Assembly: GCF_018413525.1 (NCBI RefSeq) | Contig: NZ_JAHCDD010000061.1 | Coordinates: 1-36,633, forward strand | Direction: 5' to 3' | DNA length: 36,633 nt | From: Acidovorax sp. CCYZU-2555 | Lineage (GTDB): Bacteria > Pseudomonadota > Gammaproteobacteria > Burkholderiales > Burkholderiaceae_C | Shown here: piece by piece, positions 36,206 through 36,633 of the stretch | Layout: every line of letters starts with the position of its first letter | How positions within the stretch are numbered: the stretch's first letter is position 1 | The notes under the pieces: generated by a model | Seen by the model: the letters and a program-made list of their open reading frames with translations, nothing else | What the model was told of the DNA's origin: nothing | Databases searched by the model: none | Program-made: the position numbers and the translations under genes

Positions 36206-36633
36206 TTACAGCGCCTTGACCAGCTCGGGCACGGCCGTGAACAGATCGGCTTCGAGGCCGTAGTCGGCGACGCTGAAGATCGGCGCTTCGGGGTCCTTGT
36301 TGATCGCGACGATCACCTTGGAGTCCTTCATGCCGGCCAGATGCTGGATAGCACCCGAGATGCCGGCCGCGATGTACAGCTGCGGCGCGACGATCTTGCC
36401 GGTCTGGCCGACCTGCAGATCGTTGGCGGCATAGCCCGCGTCCACGGCAGCACGCGATGCGCCGATGGCCGCGCCCAGCTTGTCGGCCAGGGGCGTGATC
36501 ACTTCATTGAACTTCTCTGCCGAGCCCAGCGCGCGGCCGCCCGACACGATGATCTTCGCGGCCGTCAGTTCGGGGCGGTCGTTCTTGGCGATCTCGCTGC
36601 CCACAAAGCTGCTCTTGCCGTTGTCGGCTGCTG
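36206..36633 (-). CDS. etfA: electron transfer flavoprotein alpha subunit, 5' part outside window
   Basis: C-terminal 141 residues of EtfA. The FAD-binding domain is recognisable: [101 protein letters not shown] takes electrons from acyl-CoA dehydrogenases and passes them to ETF-ubiquinone oxidoreductase. The N-terminal part, and presumably etfB, lie beyond base 36633. The stop TAA is at 36208-36206. Confidence 0.97.
   Translation of the reverse strand, partial: AADNGKSSFVGSEIAKNDRPELTAAKIIVSGGRALGSAEKFNEVITPLADKLGAAIGASRAAVDAGYAANDLQVGQTGKIVAPQLYIAAGISGAIQHLAGMKDSKVIVAINKDPEAPIFSVADYGLEADLFTAVPELVKAL

Overview
The window is chromosomal DNA from a GC-rich betaproteobacterium, most likely Burkholderiales and probably Comamonadaceae (Acidovorax, Comamonas or Delftia type). 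The evidence is strong GC third-position bias, a Bug/TctC-type solute receptor, an AcnB + Tam + CitE-like + Mdh block facing sdhCDAB-sdhE-gltA, and protein sequences of that family style. The lineage call is inference; no rRNA is present.

Layout. (a) 1-4.5 kb: a gamma-glutamyltransferase gene and a TctC-family binding protein, each divergent from a FadR-type GntR regulator. The two regulators are paralogues, and the two target promoters share the same -35/-10 geometry and a 12-bp identical block. A compound inverted/direct repeat lies behind ggt. (b) 4.5-8.1 kb: acnA (965 aa, with an extra linker) and a small SRPBCC-like protein. (c) 8.1-12.4 kb: an iron-regulated cell-surface signalling system, ECF sigma factor, FecR-type anti-sigma and TonB-dependent siderophore receptor, with a Fur-box-like promoter and a suspect reading frame at the sigma N-terminus. 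(d) 12.4-24.8 kb: the TCA-cycle core. mdh-tam-citE-like-hypothetical-acnB run leftward; a UTRA-domain GntR regulator and sdhC-sdhD-sdhA-sdhB-sdhE-gltA run rightward. Between mdh and gntR lies a perfect TCTTATATAAGA palindrome inside the regulator's own promoter. (e) 24.8-28.7 kb: an accessory patch with a 954-aa ankyrin-repeat protein built from internally duplicated modules, an AT-rich upstream region, a truncated GlxA/AraC regulator and a 3' remnant of an adhC/frmA-type formaldehyde dehydrogenase gene. (f) 28.7-36.6 kb: fghA (S-formylglutathione hydrolase), rnk, a membrane acyltransferase, a GbsR/MarR regulator, nitronate monooxygenase, a DmdC-like acyl-CoA dehydrogenase, a type I periplasmic binding protein and the 3' part of etfA.

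Functionally, region d together with acnA encodes citrate synthase, two aconitases, succinate dehydrogenase with its flavin-insertion factor, malate dehydrogenase and the trans-aconitate detoxifying methyltransferase in about 20 kb. etfA plus the acyl-CoA dehydrogenase feed electrons from acyl-CoA oxidation to the quinone pool. No tRNA, rRNA, CRISPR array, insertion sequence or prophage was recognised. The least ordinary observations are the paired GntR/promoter modules, the modular ankyrin gene, the adhC/glxA deletion scar and the out-of-frame N-terminus of the sigma factor.
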